DNA of 64,000 nt from Camarhynchus parvulus (GCF_901933205.1 NC_044573.1:58034493-58098492); one strand, 5' to 3'; shown: positions 14,623 through 29,282, counted from the stretch's first letter. The notes: a model not told the origin generated them from the letters alone. A program made the numbers and translations.

Positions 14623-14656
14623 CAATATTCCCTGTCATCCAATATTCCCTCTCATC
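14623..14656. repeat. 17-bp tandem duplication
   Basis: CAATATTCCCTGTCATC at 14623-14639 is followed directly by CAATATTCCCTCTCATC at 14640-14656. The two copies differ by one base. This is a simple local duplication. Confidence 0.92.
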
Positions 14657-15246
14657 CAAAAGCTAACCTGGGTGAACAGGGTCTATGTACGTGCTGTAGA
14701 CTAAGAGAGAGGTGATATGGATACTTATCACTGCTTCAGTCACTGCTCTGGTCATCAGTTTGTTATGACGTTTGATTTTCCACAGGTGATAAAAATGGGA
14801 TATTCTGGTATCTCTCTGCAGGTTGAAGACAAACATTATGCATTGAAACAGCTGCAGCAAGAAAGAGCAGAAGAGACTGGGGAGAAAAACTTCAAATATA
14901 AAATTCAATTTAGTAGCATATCATGTTTTAGGCCAGCGTCCTTCACAATGTTCCACAAAACCAGTCTTAACAGAGACATTTACAAGCATGGAGTATAGAT
15001 TTGGAAGAAGTTAAGACTTCGTTTATTCCAGGAAATTGAGAGAAACTTTCCATGCAAACATACACACCCGTGCAATCAAAAAATCTCCTCGAGTGTAACT
15101 TTAAGAGACACAGCAGATTTGCTAGTCAGATCAGCCAGAACCACTTCAGTTTGATTGAAGAGAGGAAAAACAACAACAGTAAAACCACTGGGTTCAAGAA
15201 TTTAGGCCAAGTCCTAAAAATAGAACTGCTTTCTTATGGAAAGGGA

Positions 15247-15307
15247 TAAAAAAATAGAAAAAAAATCCAAAACAAAACAAAAGAAAAAAAAAATCAAAAC
15301 AAAAAAA
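15247..15307. repeat. A-rich low-complexity tract
   Basis: About 60 bases are nearly all A, with scattered C, T and G (AAAACAAAACAAAAG-like pattern). No retroposed gene or SINE head could be recognised upstream of it, so it is recorded only as low complexity. Confidence 0.85.
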
Positions 15308-18300
15308 CCCCACCCTCCAGAAGGTCTGAAATGTTCTCAAAATTGTCTGAATTTGGTGCCAAGCACACAGGGGCAGCCTAATGCTTAAGAGGCTGCCTGT
15401 GCCAGCTCTGAATCCCTCCAGTAACTAGAGACTGTATATCCAAGACTGGGAAGTGACTATGGAAAAAAAGACCCTGTTTTCTAGTGGGGAAGCTGTCCAG
15501 CCATTTTAACCCTTGCTTGAACACTTGCCTTGAGGCCTCATGATGCACAGCCAGCAAGACACTGCAGTGGGACCAGCCTTGGCAACGCTCCAGCAGTGCC
15601 TGGGGTGAAACAGGAGCTTTGTTTCTTGTGAGGAAAGGGCTCAGCCCTGCTGGAGAGGATGGCAGCTCCAGCCTTCCCTGCTGCCCAGACCAGTGTGCGT
15701 CTGCCCCAGGTTCCAACCAGCCTGTTCCTGCACCCCCTCCATGACCACTGGGCAAAGAGCAACCATGCAGCTGCCTCCTAGCAGAGAACAGAGCATTACT
15801 GGCAGAGAATGGATCTGCTTTTGCACAATAAAATCACTACTCTGAATGAGTGGCCTGAAATTATCATCTTGGAGCAAGTCCTTGCTGTGCCGTACAAATT
15901 CAGAAGTATCTGTGTAGTACTGGAAAGGCACAAGGGGAATGTGCTGTTCCTTTAATGCAAAATAACTGAAGAGGAAAGGCAGTTTTCTGTTTGCCTGCCT
16001 GCACCTTTCAGAAAGGGCAAAACACAAAAAATAATGTTAAGAAAATAAGTAACAAAGCAGCTTATGTTTATCCCCTGTGAGACTCCCTATTATCTTACTA
16101 AGAACAAGGCAGAAATACGGCTCCTCATGATTTTGCTTTCATGCTTTGCCCAATCTCAAAATGTACAGTACTAAGACAATGTATCCCCTTCAGGGACAGA
16201 ATAAAGGAATAAACACTTTCTGCTCATTATACTGGCAAGAAATACTGGTCTTCTTTATACACAAAGAAAGGCAGGATTCTGGATTTTCACAAATCATCTG
16301 AGAGCTTCATGCTAAAAAACTGAAATGTCAGTATCAACATCTGACAAAAGAGTTGTCAAGACTTCAAAACCTTCTCTCTAGACCAACGGCCTAACAGCTG
16401 TTTGCCTGGAACACCTGAAGATGCCGCTTCAAAAGACCCTGGGAAGGCAACTCCACCACCTCTCTCTGAAATGCTCCCCAGACCCTGCTGCTTCTATGAG
16501 GAAGTTCACTGGTATTACAAGGCAATCTCTGTATTTTTACTTTTGCCTATGGAATAAAAAGTTATTTTAAAAAAGTATATAAAAGATTTTTAGTATTTAA
16601 AAACTTAGCTAAACTTCATCAGTTTAATTGTTGCTAAACAGGTTCCAGAGTAGCTCCATCAGTTTTCACATAAACTCCAGACCCTGCCCTTACTTCAGTT
16701 TCCTGAAAACCTTAGCTAAAGTAGCAGGATAAGCTAGTTTCTTCCTTTCCACATGGCTGAAATTGGCATAAGGACCAAAAGAGGCCAGGAAATTTAAGGA
16801 AGAAAGGTCACTCTTCATGCAAAAAGGGTTTTTAAGAAGCCAGGGTCACAGCTGAATTTTCATATGCCAACTTCAAGAAATATAATATGACAGAAACAGA
16901 AGTGCTATTTTGGGTCGCATAAGTATCATATTCTGAATAATCCTTTTATTAGCAGGCTGCCCTTTCCTACCTCATCTTTCTTGCCAGCAGTTACAGACCT
17001 CAGGCTCATACATTTCCATCAGTGCTCTGAGAAGGGCATTTATCAACTTCCTGTGGCTCAAAAAATATAACTAAATCTGAAATTGAACTTACTAAGAAGC
17101 ACATAACAAAGCACAGAGCAGCAGCTCTCAAAGTTGTTAAAAAATGTGTTTTCAAGGAGAAGGTCAATATTTTTTATATGATATTTATCTTCTTTCTAAA
17201 TGTCTGACCCAAATAAGTAATCAAAGAGAATGAAAGCCTAAAGCAATCAGTTTAAATTCCGTCATGTGATTCTGGCCTGGTGTGTAAGAAAACACTCTTT
17301 GAATTTAACAAGCAAAGTGTGCATAGGGAATATTATTCTAAGCATTTAATGGAGTTGCACAACTCTTGTGTGTTTGCTAAAGATAGCAAAAATAGTCAAG
17401 AAACATTTTTTCAATAAAAAATGCCCTTTTATTAAAAAAAAAGTTGATTATGCTTTATACAGACATTTAGTACCAAAGTGCATCTAATAAACATTTATCA
17501 AGGCTCTGGGTGACATGTTTGACATTTAAAAATACTCACAGAGAATAGTTTTCTTTTAACATGCTCAAATGAGAATTGAAATTTTTTTGTGCAAACATTT
17601 GCTTTGCAAACAGCTATCACGAATACTTTCACTTCAGGATTCAGTGTGGTTAAATGGTTTATTCAAGAATCTGAAACATTAGTGCATTTTCTCCCACCCT
17701 GTTTTTTAAAAAGTTTAACATTTAGTATGAGTTTTAAAGCTTTCATAGGATTTGGACAATTATAGAAGCCCCTTGGAACCGAAGCTCTGCCTGTAGTAGG
17801 CACGCTCTGAGGCCAACTGAGTGAGTCCAGGAGCATTTTTAATTACAGCACCACCCTATGCATTTATGATTACTTAAATGTACTTGACCCCACCAGTTGT
17901 CTAATCCTTCCTTTTAACTTCTCCATGGTCTATTAAACATCCCCATTTACAAGACTCTCTGCTGGAATCAAACCCTTGATGGCTGCAATGTCTGCCTTTC
18001 CTGCTTACAGCGTTCTGACAGCCCTAAACGTATTCCAGTCCCGATCTGACCTCTCAAGGGAACGTGTCTAAATTGAGTCGATCTCATTGACAAAGATCAA
18101 ACCACTACTTAAAAAGTCTCGTGGCTGGATTTCCTTCCCAGCAGACCCACAACTCCAAGCTGAAGTAAACATGAAAGGCTGCATGCAGCTGCAAGCAGTA
18201 TTAGGTAGGAGAACAGTGCAAGCCTCACATGATCTGAGCAGCAAGTGTTCCTGTGGCAGCAGTACAGGGAGAGGGGAGAGGGAATGGGCAACAGGCTCCT

Positions 18301-19711
18301 GACCCTTGAGTAAATCCATGCCTAGAAAGCATGATGGGGATACTCATCCATGCACAACAGGGATACTCACTCACGGCACACTACACATGCACAATGATGA
18401 TACAGTCAGCACTGCAAAAATGACTTCTCTGAGTAGAAATGAAAGACTTTATGCTATTTCCCTTCTTTGTGGTGTTGCTTGATTCATTTGTACTTATGGC
18501 TCAGAACTTTTCACAAACACCATCTGGAAAACCAGCTTTCCTACAAGTCCAGGCAATTCAGCAGTATAATATACACCATAGGCATTTTGCATTTTGGAAA
18601 AAAGAATTGCTGCTCTCAAGTAATTTATGAATGCTGTTCTTAAGGTGATTACCAGCTCATATCAAACTAGAATAAAAAATACAATTCCTATTATTTTCCA
18701 CTGAGAAGGCACAATGTAGACAAAAACATTATTTTTGCAGGAAGATGAAGAGGCTGAGCAAAGAGCTATAGCATCTTCAGTTTTACCTGTGATGTAATTA
18801 TTTACTTTCAACCCAGGCATTTCATTTTCCCTTTAAGTTATATTCTTTTTGGACAAATGTTCTAGCAAGGTGTAAGAAGAAAGCTCTTGAATTCAATTTC
18901 TTGAAAAGGCTATTTTGCCACTAATAAATTGGGAACCAGTCAACAAATATGTTCCTGCAGGGCCCACAGGAACAGGACTGGTACAGAAAAAAAAAAAGGG
19001 TTGAACTAATTCTTTCAATGCCAATGTAAAAGAAAATCATGTTCTCGCCAGGCAAGTTCTTCAGGTCAAGTACAGCCAGAAGGTGCACTTTGAAAAAGAG
19101 AATGTGTTTCCTAGAAAGTAATGTCCTTTGGAAAGAATTCCATTCTCCTAGAAATTGGTCTGTGAAGTTTATTTTCTGGCTATAGGTGGAGGAACACAGC
19201 TCCAGGAAATATACTTAAAATTCTCAGTGGATTGGAAACGTTAATGCCTGTATCACATAACTCTTTCAACTTCCCTTGGTCTTTGCCTTAGCTTCCCACC
19301 AATCATTTTCCGACAATGTCCTACAGTAACTCTGACCCCACTGAATGCAAATTTCTTTATCTCTATTGCATTCTTAAACAAATGCATTCAAACTCTTCTT
19401 CTAATGAGACCAAACACCCAGGAAAACAAAACCAGAGTGCTTGATAAGATCTCACTCTGTGATTGTGAGAGGTTGGGACAACTAAGGAAAAAGATATGTC
19501 TTATTGTTCTGGCAATGGAAGGGAGAAATCTGTTAAACTGGAGGTCTCAGAAAGCAACCCACACTGATTACTTCAGTTTTTGCACTTCTAAAGCAAAAAC
19601 TAAACAAAGAAATTAATAACATACCAACTATCCTGGGGTAAATAGGTGAATAATTGTTCTGGACTATATCTTAGCAGTGAGAAAACCATTATTTTATGTC
19701 AAAACTATGTA

Positions 19712-20846
19712 TGCAGGGAAAAGCAACTGACATAATCTACTTAGACATTTGACACTGTCCTGAACAACGTCCTTGTCTCTCAACTGGACAGACATGGATT
19801 TGACATAGGAACCACTCAGTGGATAAGAAATTTTCTGCATAGTCACACTATGAGAGTTGTGGTCAATGGTTCAATGTCCCAGTGGAAACCAGTGAGGAGT
19901 GCCTTCCTCAGGGTCAGCATAGGGACCAGCACTGCTGGACATTTTGTCAGTGACATGGGCAGCAGGATCAAGGCACCCTCAGCAAGTTTGCCAATGACAC
20001 CAAGCTGTGAGGTGCGGTCAATAGACTGGAGGGAAGGGATTGCCATCCAGAGGGGCCTGGGCAAGCTTGAGAGGTGGGACTGTGCAAAGGCCAAGTGGGT
20101 GCTTCTGTGGAGGGTCAGGACAATCCCAAGCACAAATATAGACTGGGCAGAGAATTGTTTGAGAGTAGCCCTGCAGAGAAGGACTTGGGAGTGCTGGTAG
20201 ATGAAAAGCTGGGCACAGGATGTCAATGTGCATTCACAGCCCAGAAGGCCAACTGCATCCTGGGCTGTATTAAAAGCAGCATGACCAGCAGGGCAAGGGA
20301 GGTGATTCTGCCCCTCTACTGCACCCTTCTGAGATCCCAGCTTGAGTGCTGCATCCAGCTTTGGGGGCCTCAAAATAAGAAGGACGTGGACTTCCTGGAG
20401 TCCAGAGAATGGCCATAGAGATGATCAGAGGGCTGAAGCAAATCTCCTGTGAAGACAGGCTGAGAGAGTTGAGGCTGTTTACCCTGAAGAAAAGAAAGCT
20501 CCAGAGACACCTTACAGCAGCCTTCCTGTACAAAGGAGTCTTCCAAGAGAACTTGAGAGAGAGATTTTAGCAGGGGCACGTAGTAACAGGACAAGGCTAA
20601 TGGCTTTAAACTAGAAGAGGGCAGGTTTAGTTTAGATAACAGGAAGAAATCCTTTACTGTGAGGGTGGTGAGGCACTGGAAAAGGTTGCTCAGAGAAGTT
20701 GTGATTGCCCCACTCCTGGAAGCACTCAAGGCCAGGTTGGATAAGCAACCTGGTCTACTGCAAGGTGACCCTTCTCGAGGCATAAAGGTTGGAACACAAT
20801 GCTTTTTTGTGCCCCTTCCAATACAAATGATTCTACTGTTCTGCGA
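19712..20846 (+). mobile_element. CR1 LINE fragment with reverse-transcriptase remnant
   Basis: This copy begins inside the reverse-transcriptase coding part. Bases near 19730-19760 correspond to the segment that reads roughly as VIYLDF..FDTV, and 19987-19998 correspond to the catalytic FADD motif. Here that motif reads F-A-N-D, so a catalytic aspartate codon is mutated. The frame breaks within about 30 bases at a TGA (20008-20010). It continues through the 3' ORF end and 3' UTR (AAATCCTTTACTGTGAGGGT, then TTGGAACAC, CCCCTTCCAA) to a decayed ATTCTACTGTTCTGCGA tail. It is dead and 5' truncated. Short reading frames of 60-176 codons on both strands inside it are by-products of the repeat. Confidence 0.93.
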
Positions 20847-23800
20847 TATGTAGGTATATATAGTAACCACTGGTATTTTATAGTCCCTAGGAAATATTTC
20901 CTAGTTTACATATTATACAACAGACTGAAGAGCTTTAATTATACCCTCCCAACTTTGTACTTGTTCTTCTCCTTGCCAGGAGGAAAAACCTTGTGGTATT
21001 TCAATTCCACTCTGCAGCTAGGCATTCTCAGTACACACTGCATGTTTCTTATCTTGAGATAGAAAAACCAATTTGTTAATTTGGTTGTTAATTCAGGTGG
21101 AGACGAGTAGAGCTTCTGGGCTTCTTCATAATTCTGAGTCCCTTAACTATGTCTGGTTTTCTTCCAAATATACTGCGGAGTTTGGAATTTGTAGTAAAAA
21201 TAAGAAATTATTCTAGGATTTGCTTTCCCATTTAAAAGGTATTTAAATTAAGGTATCTGGGTAGAAATTATTACTTAGAGAGTAGCTTCTTGATAAATCC
21301 TGTGTTGCACCTGGTGCAATACCCTCAGTCACTGTGCCGAAGGAAAGTGAGAGTATTCCTGGGGATTCCACATTTCGACTGTGTCTTTCCAACCTGCTAT
21401 AAGATGGCACAGGGTTTAATGAGAGTTAGCACTTCCCCTTCCCACATGATTAAAGCTGATGGCATCTCTCTATAAGAACACACACAAAACCCCTGGAATT
21501 GCATATTACGAAACATTTGAGGCAAGATGTCTGATAACTGTAGTATGGGAATATTATGCTCTAAAACTAAAACGAAGAATAGGATTAAGGGTATCTAAGA
21601 CACTTAATAGCTCAGAATCTAGCCAGATGTAAACGCACATGCACAGATTTCTTTGAACCAAGTATGACTAAGTCTTTGACTAATTTCAGCATTTGATGAG
21701 TATGTCATAATTCTAGGAACACAGCAAGTCTTTTGCTGCTTGGATGTTTTAAGTGGTGAATCTTGTATGCCAGGTAAGCATCTGCTTTCATTATGGTTGT
21801 TCTGGTTCCTAAGAAACAAAGCACTCTGGCTTTTAAAGTTTCCTCTAGTTCCTTTTTAATTCTATTAATAAAAATTGTGGAATATATTTCATTTGAATAA
21901 AAATATCACATACACTTTTCTGCAACTTATTCCTGGGATCATTATTTTTGTTTTTGCAAAAGCAAAATATTTCTAAATCACCGTACTAACACAAACTGTC
22001 AACAATAACCAGTCAGTCTCTGACCTGACCTGCTGTAATAAACAGAACAATAATGTATAACTCCACTACTGAGCTGATTTTCAGGCATTTCATTAATTCT
22101 TTACTGGAATCCTGGATAAGAAATAAATAAAAATTAATACCCATCACAAGAGATGCTTTAATTGCTCTGACAGTTAGACCCACTGAGGGTGAAGTTTTCT
22201 AACTTGAACTTACAGATCTTATCTGAGCCTGCTTTATCCCATTTACAGACTGAAGAATCTTCATGAATCCATGAAGCAAGACCTTCACTGACTGAAGTTT
22301 TGTTAATTCCTCCCATAGATCTTACCTCTTATAATAAAGTGTTCATGGAAATCTCTATTCAAAACCTTTTTGTTCCTCTTATTAAATGAGTATTCAGGTG
22401 GCTGATTGAAGTGGGAAACAGAAATTACATAGAACAGTACAAAAGCTTACTACTTTCTATTTAGATAAATATTATATATATTCCTTGCAAAAAAGAATAT
22501 TGAAAAATTTCCAGGACATTTGGCCAATTCAATTTGCTGTCATTGAACTCTCTGATGATATTATTTGTCTTTTCTCCTTCCAGCCTTTTTGTTGTGTTTC
22601 AAGGGCCTGTGCTGTTTTGCTCCATTAATGTTCTCCTCTGAGGAGCTCAGTTTTACCACAGCTGCTGAAGCACAAATCAAGACAACCAAAAATTTGTCTT
22701 GGTTGCTTCATATTTTTATCCTGTTCTCCTAATTTTCTCTTCAAGACTCTTCCTCTATATCAAAACAATTGAACTATTCTCTTTTCCATGTCACAAACCC
22801 CAAGAAGCCCTTTTTCTTCCAAAACCCTCTCTCCATGTCCCTAAATGCCTTCTTTCTTTTGATACAATATTCTCCTTGAGCCTCCTGTCTATCTGCCCTT
22901 CACTGAGACTGGCAACCAAAGTTGCATTCTGCTCAACTCTGTGGTGCCTTCTGCTCCAGCACAGGTCCTACTCAGCTCCTATAGTGTCTTCCCACCAAAA
23001 ATGTTCTGTTTAACTCTTTGGCCCGAAAAAATCCCTGGTATATTACCAGGCATTTTACCTTCAGGGCTCCATTTCAGCACAACAGGCATAGAGGAATCAC
23101 CAATCCTGCCTGAAGGATGAGTCTCCAATATCCACATTTTTACTGGAACTTTCTTGCAAGTATTTTTTTAAACATTTCCCTATTTTCATGTCTGTCTAGG
23201 CTTCAAGTTTAGGATTTCGCTGAAATAAAGTAGATCCAATTAATGAAGAATTTGCTACCATGCGTCTCACAGTCATTCTCAAAAAACAAAATAAAAAAAC
23301 CTCTCAAACTTCTGTCAGCATGTTCTCTGCAGACATAAGAAATTAATTTGGACTAGGTGATTCACTGCTTGTTTCTTTCCAGATGTAGTTTTCACTAAGA
23401 GAAAACAAAGTTCTTTGTTTTAAATGCCCTGAAAAACAACAGTAGCTGTTTTCACAGACTAAATTCTCAACTCCTTAGGAAATATTGATAAAGGAATCAA
23501 ATTACCGAGACTCTCCTCAGCTTCCTGTATCACATGCACAAAACTTTAGTAAGTTCAAAGCTCACCATTTGAATACAGAACGTTATTTAAAAAGGCTTAT
23601 GAATAAGGATCTCAAATAAGTCTTCAGCTTTGAAGAAGAACCCTGCTTTAATGGAGACTGCCTCTATCTTTCCTAATTACTGCTAAGCAATTAATCACTG
23701 CACCTTGTAAGATAAAAGCAGAACATTAAGCAAAACATGATCATATTACATTTACAAATCTTAGGCACCACCCTGACTTTCTTATTTCCAGTTTCACAGG

Positions 23801-24546
23801 ACCTTGGTTCTTTTTGGTAATCCTGATATATCTATACCTGACTTCAGAAGTGACCCTTACTGGACAGCCTCTCATGGAAGACCTTAGAAGGAAGAAGGCA
23901 ACACTAAAATATCCAAAAAAAGGTTTCTCACTTCAAGTATGGTTCTTACATGAGACTTTCTTCTGGGATGGGATACAGATCAAAAGCAGCCTGGTTCTTA
24001 ACAGCCAGGCTAATCATCAAGAACAGTACAAACCATGGTATTTAAATTAAGTAAACAGCAATTCTGAGTCATGCTGTTGCTCCCTTCTAACATGCTGTAT
24101 ATTGTGACTGAACCATCCAACATCTGGACTGTGAATATAATACTGCCAAAGCTGTACTCTGTGGTTGCCAAACTGTTGAGCCAACGTGTGGCTTCACAGC
24201 TTGATATCCAGGGGGCCCAACTATGATTCAAATTCTGAAAAATCACCAGGTCTATGGTTGAAATATGATTCAGCAGTTTGGAGGCGAGCCTTCTTAAGTT
24301 AAAAAAAAAAAAAAAAACAGCAGCAAAAAACCCCACAGCTGACTATATATGGCATACAACTCCTAGCAAAGAAGCAAACTTCTAGAGCACTGTCACATCA
24401 CAACAGAGCTCCATAACTGGACTGGATGGTACAAAATATGGCTTATCACAAGCACTGGGCTAAATTCTGCCCCCTTAACAACTGTGTAAACTCAGATGAA
24501 CTCCACTAATTTCAGCTGTTTGCTGAAACAGCCTGTTTAAATAGGA

Positions 24547-24571
24547 ATGTACAGGAGTTCGTCCTGTACAT
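24547..24571. repeat. Perfect inverted repeat, 10-bp arms, 5-nt loop
   Basis: ATGTACAGGA at 24547-24556 is the reverse complement of 24562-24571, with loop GTTCG. It is a short hairpin of unknown significance. Confidence 0.9.
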
Positions 24572-26160
24572 GCCTCTTGTGGTGCTCTTTGAAATAAACT
24601 TGAAGTCATTAACTAGGTAGAGAGTAACACCCTTAGAGAAGAAAGCCTCTGGTGGTATTCCAGGAATGTAGCTACAGAGGGAGACTCATTCCCTACCACA
24701 AAGATATTCTTGATTTGTAAGTGAATTAAGCCTTGTGAATTGACCAGAAACAAAACCCAGGTTCTGCACACACAGAGGATGCACTGGGGGCACCAGTTCT
24801 TACACTGATTCCTCTGTGTCCTCCAGGTTCATTTACACACACCTAAAAGATGACCATATCTTGCCAAAATGAGGTGTCTACTGGCCTGGTACATGGAAGA
24901 GCTTAGCTGCTGATTCACATTGCAAAGCCTGTTTCTCAAACTTATATCCATGCCTTCTAGCAGATATAAATAGATAAAACATCACTTTTTTTCTTCATTT
25001 ATTGATTGTTTGGGCAGACCAGCACTGCACCAAGGCATGACAGTCCTCAACCCTCATCCCGTGTGGCTCAGCCCTGCCTAGTCAGACAGATGACATACCG
25101 TCTTCCATGCGTACTGCCCTCACTTCTTCTGGTGATGATGCTTACTCCTGCTTTGCCAAGAAAAGTGGCTTAACTAATATTCTCTGCTGCCTGCAAAATA
25201 CATGCTCAGTCATTTGGGAAATTGAAAAAAAAAGGTGAAAAAAATGCTGCTCCATTTGAAGTTGAGTGATTTGTTCAACAGTACAAAACATTGCTTTAAG
25301 AAAGCTCCCTTTTAATATAGTAAATGAGACAAATGGAGTCCCCTTTTTTCTCATTCCCTTCTCTTTAATAGCAATTGAATGAAGTGGAGATTGTGAGGTA
25401 AAATCAAGCACATCTGGGTCAATTAGCATGGAAAGTCAATTCTTTAAAACCTGATGGATGCCTCTGGGAATCGCGCACTTCTCAGCACGAATCTCAGCGC
25501 AGCGCTGCACTCTCAGCAACTCAACTCAATTAAGCCATTACGTGGTTCTTTAAATCTGGGGATGTGGGGGAATTGCTTAATTGTCTGCTTGTCATAGTTC
25601 CTCCTCAGGGAGCATGTAAAAGTCTTCTGTTTCTCCTATAGATGTGTGGTGCACATAAGAACAATCCATTTTAGCTGACTTATTCAAAGCTTATTTCTCC
25701 CGTGGGAAAATTAATCTTCCACCTCAAACACAGAACAAAGCTCTCCAGTGGAAACAAACCATGCCATCAATGTGGAATAGGTTTTCAATGACTACAGTCA
25801 AGTTAATATTTCCTTTTCCTTACCAGGCTCAACTATTTCTCCCTGCTTTCACTTGTTCCTAGCTTTCACAGCCAAACTGCTCAGGCCTGTAAGAGAGTTT
25901 CACCATTCTCTGCAGCTATGAGCAGCTCTGACACACCTAATGCACCATAATTCACCCACAGACTTTACAGTCAACAGAGCCCAAGCAAGCCATCTAAACA
26001 TTTATGAAGTGCTTAACTCTATGGGCAGGGCTGAGCACCTCCAGAGGATAACTCATCCCACATCCAGAGACGTGTGCAGGATGGTACATCAGGGGATGCT
26101 CATCTGTCCTGATTGAGAGCTGTTCCGGATTCACTGAACTAAGGGATCTACTAAAGAGGT

Positions 26161-26186
26161 CTTGAACAGCCAGCCGGCTGTTCAAG
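26161..26186. repeat. Perfect inverted repeat, 11-bp arms, 4-nt loop
   Basis: CTTGAACAGCC at 26161-26171 pairs with GGCTGTTCAAG at 26176-26186 across the loop AGCC. The stem is G+C-containing and compact. No element boundary was recognised around it. Confidence 0.92.
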
Positions 26187-29100
26187 GCAGACATTCCACT
26201 TTTAGACAACAAAATACGTGAGCTTAATCCCACCTACATCTCCCCACTGCTGTGACTGTGACAAACACTCAGGAAAGACAGACTGCTGTCCCTGTTTTAC
26301 TACACCACATCAGTGAGTTCCTCCTCATGTGCACACAAGCAGCTGCTTTCACTCTTCTTTTGCTTCATGTTTCAGACTGCTGAACACCCAAAATCTCTAG
26401 CTGGTCTCAGCAGGAGACAGTTGCTGGGTGCTCAGGATTATGGAAACAAGTCATTCCATTTAGCCCCTAAATATGGATTTAGAAGGCTAACTTTAGCTTC
26501 AGATTTTTTTAAACTTGGCATGGTATTAAAATCCATCCATGGGGCGAGTTAATTTTTTACCATCAAAGAGTAGTAAAACAACTTCTCCAAGGTCATACAG
26601 CAGGATGACTAGGATTAGAATGCCACAAATTCCATGTGCTATAACCAGAAAATTATTCTGCTTCCTAAATGTAACATAATTGGGACACAGTCTGATAAAT
26701 GGAGACTGAGTAAGCCACACTAAATCTACTGATGTGTTCTGCAACATCTGGATGCATCCCCAACCCTAGCTATGAAAGGAAATGTAATTATGGTAATGAG
26801 AAAGTACAGTCCACCCATCATTAGGGTTACCACACACATACGTAACCAATTCCAAATATAGAACTGCAGTAACGTCTCCTACACTCTTATCTCCCATTGG
26901 ATCCCTTTTCCTTAAGTTGCACACTTGCCATCTTTTCCTCTGACAGGAGAAACAATCTATTTCAGTGCATGCACAGCAGCCAAAGCACTATCACGTCTGT
27001 CAGGACATGGGGAACAGCTGCCGGATGTTCACCAGAGATGTTCACACTGGGGGCAGACACGGTTCCTGGCCCACACAGATGTAACCAGGGTGTTTGCTCA
27101 GGCGCAATGCTGGGGTCGAAGGAGGGAAGCTAAGTCTCAGGAAGAACGTTCAAGGAGGAGAGGAAGATCAAGAAGCCAGAAATTTTTATAAAGCACGCTT
27201 GTGTGTTGGAGTCTATGCCAATTTTAAAAATGAGGTATATGTCTCTTAGTGCAGTCTTAAGCCATGAATGCAAGGCAGTGTAGAGATTCAGAAGCCTTAT
27301 TTAAACACCCTAGTTTGGTTCCAGAGAAGCAGAACAGCGTAGCACACAGTCCAGGCTAACTTACACAGCTCTGCCATGGCAGTTTAGACCAGTCAGTGCC
27401 TCTGGTGTATAAAGGTCTCTGTGCAGTGGTGACCTCAGCATGCATCACTCACTTGGTTTACATCATCTGGAGGACACGTCTTCATGGTGGTGCAATGCGT
27501 GTGTGTAACTTAAAAATTTCAGCTGTGGCTCCAGAGTACGTGCAAGGGATCCTGATGACAAACATTCTGTCTCTCCTGCCTGTCTGCAATCCAAAGACAC
27601 AATGCCAGACACTTTTCCTCCTGCAGTGGACTGGTATGCAATTATTTTTGTGCACCTCAGCTTGTCTTGGTTACAAAAAAGAGGGGAAATGTTTTAGTAA
27701 CTTTCACCTGCTAAACCAGAGTGTGGCAGACAGCTAGACTTCCAGTTTCACCACGTTTCTGCAGGCAAAGGAGAAATGGGTCATTGACAGGTGTTTTTAA
27801 AGGTATTCAGCAGTATCTAAAGCTGAAAAAGAGTTCTGAGTCTAACCTGAAAATGTTAGCACTTTAGGCTGTCATGCCTAGACATTTGCCATGAGTTACA
27901 GGAGTAGAATCAGCTATATGAGAGGCAGCAGTATTAGAGAAATGGATTGTGACCTGCACATCCCCACATGAGGCTTCTTGGAAGTGCCTTGGTTTTGTGC
28001 TGAACAACAGTACCCACAGCAAAGGAATCCCAGACATGGCGGGGGAGCCAGTCCCAATGCCTTGGTTACAGCTCCTTCATTGCTTTTGGGCACAGTCACA
28101 CATCAGGGTTTCACATTGAAGGGACTCTCTGTCCACTGTACACTCAGAATGTAAGCATCACCACAGCTCTGTTCTCAGTGAAAATAGCACTAAATGTATG
28201 TGCATCTGGACCAACTGTCAGGATGTCATAAATTCAAGAGACTTCGATTTCTGGTTTAGAAAACAAAGGAAGAGAAAAATCAGCAGACTACCTCTTATAC
28301 CCTCTGTCTTTCTTATTGCCCGGAATTAACAAAGATGATGCCTGATAAGGCATGGATGGAAGGTGAAAAATAAAGAACTAGAGCAATCCCAGTAAATTAA
28401 TTTCAACCAAGTCAACAGCAACTCGAAGGCTTTCTGGATGCTCCACAACCCACATGCAAGAGCTCCTCCAGTCCACCTTCTGCTACAAATGTATCTGCAT
28501 CCCAAAATTAATACATACAGAGGCCAGTAGCAGCTGAATTGCTTCCTGACATAAAGTAGCATAGCATCTACAGTTGAGTATACACCCTATACATGCTGAG
28601 GAAGGGATTAAATATCGAATGGCAACTGCATGTAGAGTAGCCAGGGCCTGACTGTCCTGCATGTCCTTTGCTGTAGCCTGCTATCCTGGTTCAGAGATTA
28701 TGTGAGATGCTGCTACCATGTTTATGTTGGCTTCACTTTGATGCAAGGGACTACACTAAATGTCACGCATCCACACCCCAAAGACAGGTCTTCTTCCAGA
28801 GCTGTCAGCAGCATCTTTGAAAAAAAAAAAAAGCAAGCCATGTTGAAGAACTTTTTCTTACCTTTCTTCTGAAACAGCTCAGCAGCCGCCAACACTCAGC
28901 CTAGCACAAAACCTGGTATGTTCATCTTGGTATTTCAAGCACATACACAGACATGTACATACATACACATACCTATGCAGACCCAAAACTCTCTCCCCAG
29001 GAACATGGCCTTCCCTTTTCAGGTACATACCAGTAGGAATGCATACACTGAAGAAACAGAGGAATAAAAAGCCTGTTTGTCACACAGACATTTTATTCTG

Positions 29101-29282
29101 CTTGCAGGAGTTCCTTTTCCACCCACAGGCAAGGGGTGAACCCAAAGAAGCCAAAGGCAGTTGAGGCAGGATGTAAATGAGACCACACCTTCCAGACACA
29201 CTCCAATCATAAGGGAAGAGCATGGATGTAAATAAAAACCACACATTTGCTGGACTAGCCTTCTCTTCTTAGGTAAAAGTTT

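Larger units (their letters stand above)
9838..19711. other. Intergenic DNA without recognised genes
   Basis: I see no exon with splice sites and no protein family match. The content is AT-rich sequence with a CTTGC microsatellite (12257-12279), a 17-bp tandem duplication (14623-14656) and an A-rich tract (15247-15307). A GC-richer patch at about 15360-15790 is open in more than one frame on the minus strand. Its composition looks like unremarkable unique DNA or an unrecognised old repeat. Confidence 0.55.

Noticed and set aside
15360..16027. GC-richer patch with 125- and 128-codon minus-strand frames
   Set aside because: The frames overlap in different registers, contain no recognisable domain and lack a CpG island or promoter. 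I cannot support a gene.
20074..20870. Frames of 64-176 codons on both strands at 20 kb
   Set aside because: They lie within the decayed CR1 copy and are by-products of it.
24010..24317. Possible processed pseudogene ending in a 17-base poly-A run
   Set aside because: No AATAAA at a suitable distance before the A-run, no recognisable gene upstream, and no target-site duplication was found.
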